Positions 52,372-61,342 of a stretch of DNA of 64,000 nucleotides are shown here, one piece after another (positions within the stretch are counted from its first letter, which is position 1; every line of letters starts with the position of its first letter). This DNA is from Halorussus halophilus (GTDB lineage: Archaea; Halobacteriota; Halobacteria; Halobacteriales; Haladaptataceae). The position numbers and the translations under genes are program-made. The notes below the pieces were generated by a model. The model made no database searches. It was given only the letters and a program-made list of their open reading frames with translations, and had not been told where the DNA came from. The DNA is taken from the NCBI RefSeq assembly GCF_008831545.1, contig NZ_CP044523.1, positions 1,426,001 to 1,490,000 of the forward strand, written 5' to 3'.

Positions 52372-53358
52372 TTACTCGCCCCGAGACTGCTTCGTCACTT
52401 CGACCGATTCGTCGTTGGACTCGTGGACGACCACGACGGTGCCGGGGAAGTCGTTCTCGAACGTGACCTCGGCTTCGTAGGGGACCTCGCCGACGCACTG
52501 CGTACCGGCGCCCGAGCTGGAGTCGGACTCTGACTGTTCGGCTTTCACCCGAACGGTCAACGTGTCGGCGTCTTTGTCGTAGCTCGCGTCGGCGAGCGTG
52601 ATGGGCGTGCGGGGGTTCGGCGTCCGGACTGCACCGCGCAGAAGGACGCGGTCCTGGCTTCCGAAGGTGACGGACGCACTGTGCTCTTTCCCACACTGAC
52701 CCTCTCCGGCTTGGAAACCGGTGTCTGCGACTTTCGGTCCGGGGCACGCCATCGCAGTCGAGACGGTCTGGGTCTCGACTGCCCCGTCGGTCATGACGCC
52801 GACGTGGGTCGTGGCACTGTTGCAGTCGAACGATGCTCGGGGGACCGAGAACGTCGAGGAACCGGCCGAGGAGTCACCGGAGACGCCGAGCGAGACGCGG
52901 TAGTCTGCGGGGTCGTTCAGCACGACGTTCAGGTAGGCGTCGGCTTCGAACTCGATTCGCTCGTCGAACAGCGTCTCGCCCTTCTGGGCGACCGAGAGGC
53001 GAATCGTTCGCGCCGACTCGACGGCGTTCCAGACGAGGAGACCGCGAGGGCGGTTGTTCTCGGCGAACGCCGCGTCCTCGCGCTTGCCGAGTTCGACCGT
53101 CCGGAACGGGTTCTCGGCGTCGGATTCGACGCCGGAGAACGACGATTCGTCGCTCTTGGTCTTCTCCGACTCGGAACCGTCGGTCGTGGTCGTCGCTTCG
53201 GTCGCGGACTTCGTGCTGGTCTTCCCGGCCGCCGTCTGTTGGGCCGTGTTCTGGTCACCCGCTGGGGACGACCCGCCAGACGAACTACCGAGGCAACCGG
53301 CCAGTCCGGCGACCGTGGCCAATGCGCCTGTTCTGTGGAGGAGTTCGCGTCGGTTCAC
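52372..53358 (-). CDS. Tat-exported lipoprotein, unknown
   Basis: A 328-residue protein beginning MNRRELLHRTGALATVAG and then LAGC, giving a Tat signal with lipobox. A Ser/Thr/Asp-rich tether (about 25-80) follows, then a beta-rich ectodomain with FRTVELGKREDAAFAENNRP, ARTIRLSVAQKGETLFDERI and a Cys pair. The second half resembles a repeat of the first (strand motifs RTPNPRTPITLADASYDKD and TLTVRVKAEQ), suggesting two immunoglobulin-like domains. A minus-strand TATA (TTTGAATAG near 53380) implies a leaderless mRNA. Confidence 0.75.
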   Translation of the reverse strand: MNRRELLHRTGALATVAGLAGCLGSSSGGSSPAGDQNTAQQTAAGKTSTKSATEATTTTDGSESEKTKSDESSFSGVESDAENPFRTVELGKREDAAFAENNRPRGLLVWNAVESARTIRLSVAQKGETLFDERIEFEADAYLNVVLNDPADYRVSLGVSGDSSAGSSTFSVPRASFDCNSATTHVGVMTDGAVETQTVSTAMACPGPKVADTGFQAGEGQCGKEHSASVTFGSQDRVLLRGAVRTPNPRTPITLADASYDKDADTLTVRVKAEQSESDSSSGAGTQCVGEVPYEAEVTFENDFPGTVVVVHESNDESVEVTKQSRGE

Positions 53359-53671
53359 ACTTCCACATTGCCACCCCTATTCAAAGGACCTTGCGTAAGC
53401 ACAAATGGCGTTTTTACTTACCCGAGATGGCTGTGAACGAATTCTCTCACTCGAACATGTCGTCCCGGCTAAAAGTGGTTTCAGCCCCTCACGCGACTCG
53501 TCTGCCAGCGAATCGGCCTTTTTCGAGTCGTAGTTGGTAGTCCCCTCACATCTCGACTATCGGAACAGTTTCTGCGACTCGTCCGTCTTCGGAGAACTGA
53601 TTGAAAATACAACATTACCGGCGCTTCCACCAACCGGAGCCGTTTTCTCATCTCCTTCCGACACGTCGCCT
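53359..53671. other. Intergenic region between divergent lipoprotein and MFS genes
   Basis: A 313-base gap with no gene seen. The left end carries the lipoprotein promoter. The A/T block GAAAATACAACATTA near 53599-53613 may be part of the MFS promoter. Confidence 0.4.
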
Positions 53672-54991
53672 ATGCCGGTCGAGAATCGGAGTCGGGCCTT
53701 GGCGGTCGTGTTCGGTATCGTCTTCTTGGACCTGCTGGGCTTCGGCATCCTCATCCCGGTCATCCCGCTGTACGCGCTGGAGTTCGGAGCGAGCGAGTTC
53801 GTCGGCAGTCTGCTCATCGCCTCCTACTCTGCGATGCAGTTCCTCTTCGCGCCGATTCTCGGCCGAATCTCCGACCGGAGAGGGAGACGACCCGTCCTCC
53901 TGCTCTCGCTGTCGGGAAGCGTCATCGCGTGGACGCTGTTCGGATTCGCCGGAAGCCTCGCCGTTCTCTTCCTCGCGCGAATGCTCGCAGGGGCGATGGG
54001 CGGCAACATCGCCACCGCACAAGCCTACATCGCCGACATCACGCCTCCGGAGGACCGCGCGAAGGGACTCGGACTGCTCGGCGCGGCGTTCGGCATCGGA
54101 TTCATCTTCGGTCCCGCACTCGGTGGATTCGTCGCCAGCGCGCCCGTCGTCGCACTGGCTCGGGACGTGCTTCCCGCAATCGTTCCGGTCTCTGAGTTCA
54201 CCTTGCCGAGTTTCGCCGCCGCGATTATCACCGCCGCGAACCTGCTCGTTGCGGTCGTCGTCCTCCCCGAGTCGCGGCCGCCCGAGGAACGAGACGAATC
54301 GGCGGACGCTGACGTAGAGAGCCAGTCGCGAATCGCCGTCCTCCTCGACGCACTCACGACGCGCGGCCTCGCCGCGCTCGTCGTCTCCTTCTTCCTCGTC
54401 TCGTTCGCGTTCTCCGCGCTCGAAAGCCAGTTCATCTTCCTCACGAACGACCAGTACGGCTACGGCACCACCGAGAACGCCTTCCTGCTCGCGTACTTCG
54501 GCGTGGTCCTCGCTATCGTGCAGGGCGGTCTCGTCGGCCCGCTGACCGACCGCTTCGGCGAACGCCGACTCGCAATCGGGGGAACAGGAATTCAAGTCGC
54601 CACGCTTGCGCTGGTACCGTTCGCACCTGAACTCGCAACGCTGATTCCGCGCGTCGGACCGCTCTCGGGTGCCCTGCCAACCGTACCCTCCGCCATCCTC
54701 GCGCTGTTCGTCGTCGTCACGCCACTCGCCGCCGGAAACGCCGTGACGAACGTCTCGCTGAACACGCTCGTCTCGCGCAGTTCGAGCGGCGACGACCAAG
54801 GCAGTGCGTTCGGCCTGACCCAGAGCGCGGGCAGTCTCGCCCGTACGTTCGGCCCGGCGCTCGCTGGCGCGCTCTACACCGGCATCGCCTACTGGGCACC
54901 GTTCGTCGTGGGGAGCATCCTACTGGTGCCGATTCTCGGACTGCTGACTCGGGTTCGTGGTCGCGGAACCGTCCGCACGACGGCCGATTGA
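53672..54991 (+). CDS. Major facilitator superfamily transporter
   Basis: About 439 residues from the ATG at 53672 (MPVENRSRALAVVFGIVF). Twelve membrane segments fit the length. The loop 2-3 motif is GRISDRRGRRPVLLLS, the 4-5 region GAMGGNIATAQAYIADITPPEDRAKGLGLL, and GPLTDRFGERRLAIGG repeats the loop motif in the second half. The pattern is that of tetracycline/multidrug-type exporters. The substrate is not predictable. The upstream frame to 53534 is not used. It stands alone on the plus strand. Confidence 0.9.
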   Translation: MPVENRSRALAVVFGIVFLDLLGFGILIPVIPLYALEFGASEFVGSLLIASYSAMQFLFAPILGRISDRRGRRPVLLLSLSGSVIAWTLFGFAGSLAVLFLARMLAGAMGGNIATAQAYIADITPPEDRAKGLGLLGAAFGIGFIFGPALGGFVASAPVVALARDVLPAIVPVSEFTLPSFAAAIITAANLLVAVVVLPESRPPEERDESADADVESQSRIAVLLDALTTRGLAALVVSFFLVSFAFSALESQFIFLTNDQYGYGTTENAFLLAYFGVVLAIVQGGLVGPLTDRFGERRLAIGGTGIQVATLALVPFAPELATLIPRVGPLSGALPTVPSAILALFVVVTPLAAGNAVTNVSLNTLVSRSSSGDDQGSAFGLTQSAGSLARTFGPALAGALYTGIAYWAPFVVGSILLVPILGLLTRVRGRGTVRTTAD

Positions 54992-55006
54992 GACACGACG
55001 GTCGAA

Positions 55007-55261
55007 TCAGCGTTCGAAACCGTCGAATAGGCGACATATTCGGTCCACCGCGACCACAGCGACACCGATGACCAGCCAGAGAGTCGGAACTGCCACGAGC
55101 AGAACTACCCAGTGAGGCACCGGCACCGATGGCGTGGCTCCGTGTAACGGGCCCACCAGCAGTAGCAGTTCGATTGCCGACGATGCGTACAGTTTCACGA
55201 TGGATTGTCCAGTTGGTGGCGTTTCGCTGACTGAGTCACGAGTCGGGTTCCGCTTCGGCAT
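55007..55261 (-). CDS. Small membrane protein next to the DUF2243 gene
   Basis: About 84 residues from the ATG at 55261 (MPKRNPTRDSVSETPPTG). Two membrane segments: YASSAIELLLLVGPLHG and HWVVLLVAVPTLWLVIGVAVVAV. It overlaps the end of the DUF2243 gene by 26 bases on the same strand, so the two are probably made together. No family recognised. Confidence 0.6.
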   Translation of the reverse strand: MPKRNPTRDSVSETPPTGQSIVKLYASSAIELLLLVGPLHGATPSVPVPHWVVLLVAVPTLWLVIGVAVVAVDRICRLFDGFER

Positions 55262-55775
55262 CTCGTTGTTGTACCCCTGCGCGGTAGACGTAGTACCCTG
55301 CGGCGACGAACAGGAGACTGACGACGAGCCAGTGAGGGTTGTATCGACCACCCAGCGACAGCGGTTGACCGCCCGCCCCCACGGGTTGGTGCAGGCCCAA
55401 GAGAGCGTGGTCGACTACGGCGTCGAACACGTCGAACACACCGAGACCGATTATCGCAGCACCGGCGAGTGGTTTCACGGCCAACGGCGCGTACGTTCGC
55501 CGTTTGGACTGCCAGAGGAGTCCCGCTCCCACGCTCATGATGGTCACCATTCCTATCGAGAATATACCGTCGGCGAGGATGTTCGTTCGGAGGCCGCTCA
55601 GGGTATCCATCGAGTAAATCCCCGAAACGAGATGGTGCCACTGGAGAACGTGGTGCAACACTAACACGTCGACAAGTCCGCTGAACCCGAATCCGAACAC
55701 CCCCGCTGCGAGGAGGGCCCGTCGAGTTACCACGTGCTGGTCGTCACTGAATGCGGTGTTCGTCTCTTCGGTCAT
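55236..55775 (-). CDS. DUF2243 family membrane protein
   Basis: A 179-residue four-helix membrane protein. The hallmark is near the N-terminus: GFSGLVDVLVLHHVLQWHHLVSG, where H-H-x-L-Q-W-H-H is conserved in DUF2243. A second His-bearing helix, FDAVVDHALLGLHQ, follows the linker. The conserved His suggest metal or heme binding, but no function is established. It heads a two-gene unit with the small membrane gene. Confidence 0.85.
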   Translation of the reverse strand: MTEETNTAFSDDQHVVTRRALLAAGVFGFGFSGLVDVLVLHHVLQWHHLVSGIYSMDTLSGLRTNILADGIFSIGMVTIMSVGAGLLWQSKRRTYAPLAVKPLAGAAIIGLGVFDVFDAVVDHALLGLHQPVGAGGQPLSLGGRYNPHWLVVSLLFVAAGYYVYRAGVQQRDAEAEPDS

Positions 55776-55912
55776 GGCCCCGGAAGTTCGCTGGCCTCAC
55801 AGAAAGTTCTGCGTGTGAACGTTCTGTGTGTTCGTGCAGAATCCGTTCGATACGTCGACTGACGATTCACTGCGCCGAAAGAAAGCGGCTGATTGACGCG
55901 GAGTCGCTGTTT
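55776..55912. other. Short gap between DUF2243 and RuBisCO genes
   Basis: Nothing recognised. It contains the 3' flank of the RuBisCO gene and the upstream region of the DUF2243 gene. Confidence 0.3.
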
Positions 55913-57160
55913 CTACCGCGGCGTCTCGGTGCCCCACTTGTCGAGGGCCGTCTGTAGCTCTGGGTGGTCGGCGGCGTACTCGTGGATGTCGATGCCCTCC
56001 GCAGTCGCGTCCACTGCCTGCCGGAATGCTTTCGCGCCCGCGTACGTTCCGTCGGGGTGGCCGTGGACGCCGCCACCGGCCTGCACGCCGATGTTGGTGC
56101 CGACGCGGTCCACGAGTTCCGGGACGAGACCGGGGTGAAGGCCCCCGGAGGCCATCGGCAGCACGTCGTTCATGCCGTAGAGGTCCGAGTACATCCACTC
56201 GTTGATGCCGACGGTGTCTTCGTTGGCGAGTTTACCCAGGTCGGCGGTGCCGGTGTGGAGCTGATCCACGCCGCAGAGCCGACAGATTTGGGCGATGACG
56301 CGCATGGAGACGCCGTGTTCCTCCACGCGGTCGAAGGCGGCGTGCATCGCGCGGTGGGCGTGGATGGCGAGTCCGAGGTCCTCACACAGTTCGCGGACCT
56401 GCTGGACGGCGGCCCATCCGGTCGTCACCACGTCCACCATGACGTACTCACAGCCCTCGTCGGCGACTAGTTCCGCACGCCGGAGCATCTCGTCGCCGTC
56501 GGCGGTGATGTTGATGAGGTAACTCTTCTTCTCGCCAGTCTCTTCTTCGGCTTTGTCGCGGGCCTCGATGCTGTCGTAGAGGCGCTTCTCGAAGGGGTTG
56601 AAATCCTGGTCGGTCAGATTTTCGTCGTCTTTCAGAAGGTCGAGACCGCCAGTCCACGCTTCGTAGCCGACCTGCACGTGTTGGTCCGTCGAGAGGCCGA
56701 CCTTCGGCTTCGGGACGGTTGCAGTAATCGGTCGGTCGCCCGCGTCGAAGATTTCGTTCCGCACGGAGGAACCGAACTGCGGTCCCATGAAGGAAGTCGC
56801 AATCGCCTCGGGCCACTCGCAGTCGAGCAGTCGGATGTTGTCCACGGCCTTCATGCCCATGATGTTGCCCGCGATGCAGGAGAGAATCTGGGGCATGCTC
56901 CCCTTCTCGAACAGCGCGTCGGGGTACGCCACCGTGATGTGGTTGCCGTCGATGTCACAGGCCGTCGCGCTCAAGTCGGTGATAGAGCCGTCCACTTGGA
57001 GTTCGGCCCACGTGCCGTTCGAACTCTCAGAGGCGACGCGCGAGGCGGCCTCCTCCATGTTCATGTCGTGTGCTGGTTCGATGTAGAAGTCGCAGACGAG
57101 TTCCGAATCCGCCGGTTCGTAGCCCAGGTCGAGGAAGTCTTCGTATTTGATGCCAGTCAT
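55913..57160 (-). CDS. rbcL: Type III RuBisCO large subunit
   Basis: A 415-residue archaeal RuBisCO. Catalytic residues: KPK at 151-153 (VPKPKVGLS), the carbamylated Lys177 with Asp179 and Glu180 in LLKDDEN, HAHRAMHAAFDR near 292, GTADLGKL as loop 6 with its Lys, SGGLHPGLVPEL and AGGGVHGHPDG for phosphate binding. Type III enzymes fix CO2 onto ribulose bisphosphate made from nucleosides in the AMP pathway. The partner genes (AMP phosphorylase, ribose bisphosphate isomerase) are not in this window. It is divergent from the small membrane gene at 57311; a TATA-like ATATTATT lies near 57194-57204. Confidence 0.95.
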   Translation of the reverse strand: MTGIKYEDFLDLGYEPADSELVCDFYIEPAHDMNMEEAASRVASESSNGTWAELQVDGSITDLSATACDIDGNHITVAYPDALFEKGSMPQILSCIAGNIMGMKAVDNIRLLDCEWPEAIATSFMGPQFGSSVRNEIFDAGDRPITATVPKPKVGLSTDQHVQVGYEAWTGGLDLLKDDENLTDQDFNPFEKRLYDSIEARDKAEEETGEKKSYLINITADGDEMLRRAELVADEGCEYVMVDVVTTGWAAVQQVRELCEDLGLAIHAHRAMHAAFDRVEEHGVSMRVIAQICRLCGVDQLHTGTADLGKLANEDTVGINEWMYSDLYGMNDVLPMASGGLHPGLVPELVDRVGTNIGVQAGGGVHGHPDGTYAGAKAFRQAVDATAEGIDIHEYAADHPELQTALDKWGTETPR

Positions 57161-57256
57161 CGTTGTACCCCCGGAACTATCGCACCGCTAGACAATAATA
57201 TTTGAGGCTGATTTTCGTGATGGTTCCTCGCCGCGACCCCTGCCAGTCCGTATATT

Positions 57257-57272
57257 TCGTTCGACCGAACGA
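57257..57272. promoter_or_regulatory. Palindrome in the rbcL divergent promoter region
   Basis: TCGTTCG, AC, CGAACGA: 7-bp perfect arms, directly after a plus-strand TATA-like TATATTT (57251-57257). It could be an operator for the small membrane gene or for both directions. Confidence 0.4.
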
Positions 57273-57310
57273 CCAGAAAACACTTGTCGTCTATCGGAAT
57301 ACTCTCTCGC

Positions 57311-57523
57311 ATGGCCGTATCGGCACTCTACCGACGCCGTCCGATTCCTGTCCTACTCACGACGGCGTTCGCCGTGTCGCTAGCGGTAACTGCCGCCTTC
57401 TGGGCCGGTTTCGTTCCCGGCGTCCCGAAGACGCTCCCGACGTTCGCTAAACTACTGATGGCGACTATCGGACTCCTCGTCGGTACCGTGGCCGCGTGGG
57501 GCGTGTCGCTCCTCGTAGACTGA
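57311..57523 (+). CDS. Small two-helix membrane protein
   Basis: About 70 residues from the ATG at 57311 (MAVSALYRRRPIPVLL). Two membrane segments, LLTTAFAVSLAVTAAFWAGF and LMATIGLLVGTVAAWGVSLLV, with a short proline-rich turn (PGVPKTLPTF). Basic start, acidic end. The type is common among haloarchaeal small proteins, without function. It is convergent with the Cdc48 gene, 12 bases apart. Confidence 0.6.
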   Translation: MAVSALYRRRPIPVLLTTAFAVSLAVTAAFWAGFVPGVPKTLPTFAKLLMATIGLLVGTVAAWGVSLLVD

Positions 57524-57535
57524 AGACTCGCTCGG

Positions 57536-59737
57536 CTACCCCAACGTCGGCCGCACTTTCTCGATTGCCGCCTCGAAGTGCTTCTCCTCGATTGCTATCT
57601 CGTCGGCTTTCCTATCTGCTTCCTCGACGCCCCACGCCTCTGCGGCCTCTCGAATCGCGCGCATCGAGGCGTCTCGGACGATGGCCTCCAAATCCGCGCC
57701 GGTGTAGTTCTCCAAGTCGGCCGCGAGTTCGTCCAGGTCTACGTCCTCCGAAATCGGCTTGTCGCCAGCGTGTACTTGGATGATTTTCTTGCGGCCCTCG
57801 GCGTCCGGCGCGGGCACCTCGACGTGTTCTTCGAGTCGTCCCGGTCGGAGCAAGGCCGGGTCCAACACCTCCAATCTGTTCGTCGCAGCGAGGACGACGA
57901 GGTTGGGGTTCTCCGCGAGGCCGTCCATCTCCGTCAGCAGTTGCGAGACGACCCGTTCGGTCACTTCGTGGCTGTTCTCGTCGCGTTTGCCCGCCAACGA
58001 GTCTATCTCGTCGAAGAAGATGATGGCCGGACTCGCCTGCCGCGCGCGCTCGAAGATTTCCCGCACGGACTTTTCGGACTCGCCGACGTAGCGGTCCAGC
58101 AGTTCCGGGCCGTCCACGTGGATGAAGTTCACGTCGCTCTGGCCCGCGAGTGCCCGTGCGAGCAGGGTCTTCCCCGTGCCTGGCGGCCCGTGCAGAAGGA
58201 TGCCCGTCGGCGGTTCCGTGTTCGTCGCGTCGAAGAGGTTCCGGTACGCTAGCGGCCACTCGACCGCTTCGGTCAAGGTCTGCTTTGCGTCGTCGAGATT
58301 CCCGACGTCCTCGAAGTCGATTTCCGGAGCTTCGGCGACGAACTCCCGCATCGCGGAGGGGTCAACGGAAGTCATCGCCGTCTCGAAGTCGGTTCGAGTG
58401 ACTTTCACGTCCATCAACTCCGCTTCGTCCGCGCCGTCGTCGCGCGCTCGCCGGAGGGCGGCCATCGCGGCCTCGGTGGCCAGCGTGTGGAGGTCTGCGC
58501 CGACGAAACCGTGGGTACTCCCCGCGAGTCTGTCTAAGTCAACGTCTTCCGCCAGCGGCATCCCCCGCGTGTGAACGTCCAGAATCTCCCTTCTTCCGCC
58601 CTCGTCGGGCGCGCCGATTTCGATTTCGCGGTCGAACCGGCCGCCTCGACGCAGGGCGGGGTCGATAGCATCGACGCGGTTCGTCGCACCGATGACGACT
58701 ACTTCGCCGCGCGATTCGAGGCCGTCCATCAGCGAGAGCAGTTGCGCGACGATGCGGTTCTCCACGTCGCTCTCGTCGTCGCGCTTGCCTGCGATGGCGT
58801 CGATTTCGTCGAAGAAGATGATGGTCGGGGCGTTCTCGCGGGCGTTCTCGAAGATGTCGCGGATGCGCTCCTCGCTCTCGCCCTTGTACTTGCTCATGAT
58901 TTGCGGGCCGGAGATGGTGACGAAGTTGGCGTCTACCTCGTTGGCGACTGCCTTCGCAATCATCGTCTTCCCCGTGCCTGGCGGCCCGTACAGCAGGACG
59001 CCCTTCGGCGGGTTGATGCCCAGTCGCTGGAACAGTCGGGGGTTCGACAGCGGGAGTTCTATCATCTCGCGCACGCGCCTGAGTTCCTCGTCGAGACCAC
59101 CGATGTCCTCGTAGGTCGCACCAGTCGGCTTGTTAGGCGTGGAACTGTCTTTCTCGTCGGAGACCGTGATAGAGATTGCTTCGTCGCTCTGTCCGCGCGA
59201 ACTTCTCGCGCTGCTGTTTCCGCCGCTATCGGGGAGCGTCACCGTCACGCGCGTGTCGCCGCTCACTCGAACCACGCCGTCGGGATTCGTCTCCGCGACG
59301 TGGAACGTACCGGAGTCGCCCAGTCGCTCGATGCGCACGCGCTCGCTCTGCTTGACCGGGCGGTCTCGAAGCGTGCGCTTGAGCGCGGTTTCGAGCGTGT
59401 CGCGGTCGTCGGGGTCGAATCTCGCAGTGGGAGTGAGCGTCACCGAGTTCGCGTCCTCGACTGCAATCTGGCGAATCGTCACGGTGTCGCCGATGCTGAT
59501 GCCCGCGTTCGCGCGCGTCTCGCCATCGACTTGCACCACGCCGGTCTTCACGTCGCCGCTCGCGGGCCAGACCTTCACGACGGTGTCGCGCTCGCCTTCC
59601 ACGACGACGGTGTCGCCGCTCAAGACGCTCAATGCCGAGCGGGCAGACTCGGGAATTCGAGCGATTCCGCGCCCGGCGTCTCGTTTCTCCGCGCCCTGCA
59701 CGGTCAACTCGACCGCCGTGGAACCCTTCGCGTTCAT
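57536..59737 (-). CDS. Cdc48/VAT-type AAA+ ATPase
   Basis: A 733-residue two-ring unfoldase. The N-domain (about 5-190) has the double-psi barrel text [22 protein letters not shown]. The first AAA domain has GPPGTGKT at 251-258, [14 protein letters not shown] and [20 protein letters not shown]. The second has [30 protein letters not shown] and [14 protein letters not shown]. These proteins extract and unfold proteins, often feeding the proteasome. The C-terminus ends VRPTLG without an HbYX motif. Haloarchaea have several paralogues, so no letter is assigned. The 5' flank is a 295-base region full of hairpins. Confidence 0.95.
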   Translation of the reverse strand: MNAKGSTAVELTVQGAEKRDAGRGIARIPESARSALSVLSGDTVVVEGERDTVVKVWPASGDVKTGVVQVDGETRANAGISIGDTVTIRQIAVEDANSVTLTPTARFDPDDRDTLETALKRTLRDRPVKQSERVRIERLGDSGTFHVAETNPDGVVRVSGDTRVTVTLPDSGGNSSARSSRGQSDEAISITVSDEKDSSTPNKPTGATYEDIGGLDEELRRVREMIELPLSNPRLFQRLGINPPKGVLLYGPPGTGKTMIAKAVANEVDANFVTISGPQIMSKYKGESEERIRDIFENARENAPTIIFFDEIDAIAGKRDDESDVENRIVAQLLSLMDGLESRGEVVVIGATNRVDAIDPALRRGGRFDREIEIGAPDEGGRREILDVHTRGMPLAEDVDLDRLAGSTHGFVGADLHTLATEAAMAALRRARDDGADEAELMDVKVTRTDFETAMTSVDPSAMREFVAEAPEIDFEDVGNLDDAKQTLTEAVEWPLAYRNLFDATNTEPPTGILLHGPPGTGKTLLARALAGQSDVNFIHVDGPELLDRYVGESEKSVREIFERARQASPAIIFFDEIDSLAGKRDENSHEVTERVVSQLLTEMDGLAENPNLVVLAATNRLEVLDPALLRPGRLEEHVEVPAPDAEGRKKIIQVHAGDKPISEDVDLDELAADLENYTGADLEAIVRDASMRAIREAAEAWGVEEADRKADEIAIEEKHFEAAIEKVRPTLG

Positions 59738-60032
59738 GTCAGCGTCTCGTGGCTCTACGGTATTTAGCGTTCCCCCTCCACCTTTTTTCGCGCAGGGGTG
59801 CCGTCGCGCCGCAGGCGCTCAGCACCCCTGCGCAAAAAATCTGCACCGTCAGAGCGAAGCTCTGACGAGCCTTGCTTCGCTTCGCTCAGCAAGAGACCAA
59901 AAAAGAGATGCGGCGAAATCTGGCCGCTAAACGGCCAGATTTCGCGCGTCTGCTTCGTGCTGGTGCGACTACCGCTCAGCACCGCAACCGCTCAGCACAG
60001 CACCGCAACCACAATGTCCCGACAACCTCCAT
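59738..60032. repeat. Cluster of four perfect hairpins upstream of cdc48
   Basis: No gene. In order: GCGCAGGGGTGC (59790-59801) with GCACCCCTGCGC (59822-59833), flanked by T6 and A6. CGTCAGAGC-GAA-GCTCTGACG (59847-59867). CTTGCT ... AGCAAG (59871-59893). A 14-bp pair at 59913-59926 and 59932-59945 with loop CTAAA. After them the phrase CAGCACCGCAACC recurs near 59990 and 60000. As cdc48 and the upstream gene run the same way, this could be 3'-end structure of one or leader structure of the other. Confidence 0.6.
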
Positions 60033-61268
60033 CTACCGTAGTTCGTCCATCCCAACCGTCGCGAGCGGAACCAGCATCTCCTCGGGAGTCAGCCCGCCGT
60101 GCATGCCGACGAGTTCCAACTCGTCCGGTTCCTCGTCGGCCCACCACACGCCCAGATTGCGATGCGTGACCACCACGTCGCCGAGTCGTCGCCGGAACGT
60201 CTCGCTCGCCTCGCTCCCACACAGTTCCATCTCCAGCACGTCGGCCTTGGTGAGTACCTTCGCGTCGAGTTCCTCGCGGAGCAGTCCAGCGATTCGCTCT
60301 GCGGACTCTTCGCCCTCCAGATGCAGATGCAAATTCCGTGGACTCCCCGAGAACTTCACCGGGGTGTCGTTCGCGTGACGTTTCAGAGCGGCCGTGACTG
60401 CCTCGAATTCACTGATATCTACGTTTCGCTCCGGGTCGGTGTTCACGTGGCCGTGGTCGGCCGTCACGACCAGCAGGGTCTCGTTCGCAGTCTCGTCGTC
60501 GATGCCAGAAACGGCTGCTTCGAGCATTTCGAACACGTCACCGACCGTCTGGCGATAGCCCTCGGAGTGGGTTCCGTACTCGTGTCCCGCGTGGTCTACC
60601 TGCGGCAGATAACAGTAGCAGTACGAGCGACTGTCGGCAGACGCATCCAGCGCCGCCTCGATTTTCTCCGGCACCTCCCCGAGCGAGTCGTAACTGTGCG
60701 CAGTCGCACCCGCCAGCGTCTCCGGGAACGGAATCACGTGGTGCGATTCGACGCCCGCATCGGCGAGTTCCGGATACAGCGGTTCCGCATCGAGCAACTC
60801 TTCCGGGGGGAGTTTCGGCGTTTCGCCGTCTTTCGTCTGGAACGGCAGCGCCTCGAACTCCTCGTCCGTGGTCGGTTCGTAGATGTTCCACCCGACGACG
60901 CCGTGTTCGGCGGGCAGTGCGCCGGTGTGGAAGGTCGGTATTGCCGCCGAAGTTTCGCTCGGGTAGATGGAAGTCAACGGCGTCACGCGACTGTCTGCAG
61001 TAAGTCTGTCGAGAAACGGGTGGTGGTCGCGCTCGCGCCGCCACTGCTCGTAGCCGAAACCATCGACCAGCACGACGAGGACGTTCTTGCTGTCAGTACT
61101 CTCCGCAGAAAGTACGTCCTCGGGGAGCGTCCGCCCGAAATCTGTGCCCAATACCGACGCTATCGTCTGGGGAACGCGCGCGAAGCAGTAGCCGCCGTAG
61201 TCGGGAAAGAGATACCCGTCTTCTTCGCACTCTTCTCGGAGGGACGCGGCGAGGTCGTCGCGGAGCAT
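60033..61268 (-). CDS. Alkaline-phosphatase-superfamily phosphodiesterase/pyrophosphatase-like protein
   Basis: A 411-residue soluble enzyme of the type I phosphodiesterase/nucleotide pyrophosphatase group. Metal sites: VLVVLVDGFGYEQW near 65 (first Asp), TSIYPSETSAAIPTFHTGALPAEHGVVGW (nucleophile Ser/Thr region and the characteristic E-H-G-V-x-G), PQVDHAGHEYGTHS and VVTADHGHVNTD. All needed Asp/His are present. No signal peptide, so it is cytoplasmic. The substrate is unknown. It follows aroA on the same strand after a 74-base gap. Confidence 0.88.
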   Translation of the reverse strand: MLRDDLAASLREECEEDGYLFPDYGGYCFARVPQTIASVLGTDFGRTLPEDVLSAESTDSKNVLVVLVDGFGYEQWRRERDHHPFLDRLTADSRVTPLTSIYPSETSAAIPTFHTGALPAEHGVVGWNIYEPTTDEEFEALPFQTKDGETPKLPPEELLDAEPLYPELADAGVESHHVIPFPETLAGATAHSYDSLGEVPEKIEAALDASADSRSYCYCYLPQVDHAGHEYGTHSEGYRQTVGDVFEMLEAAVSGIDDETANETLLVVTADHGHVNTDPERNVDISEFEAVTAALKRHANDTPVKFSGSPRNLHLHLEGEESAERIAGLLREELDAKVLTKADVLEMELCGSEASETFRRRLGDVVVTHRNLGVWWADEEPDELELVGMHGGLTPEEMLVPLATVGMDELR

Positions 61269-61342
61269 AGCGTTCGGTTCAGTCGGCCAGTAAAAAGCGA
61301 TGGCGATGGTGCGGGTGGGTCTGTCAGACCCAGCGTCAAGGG

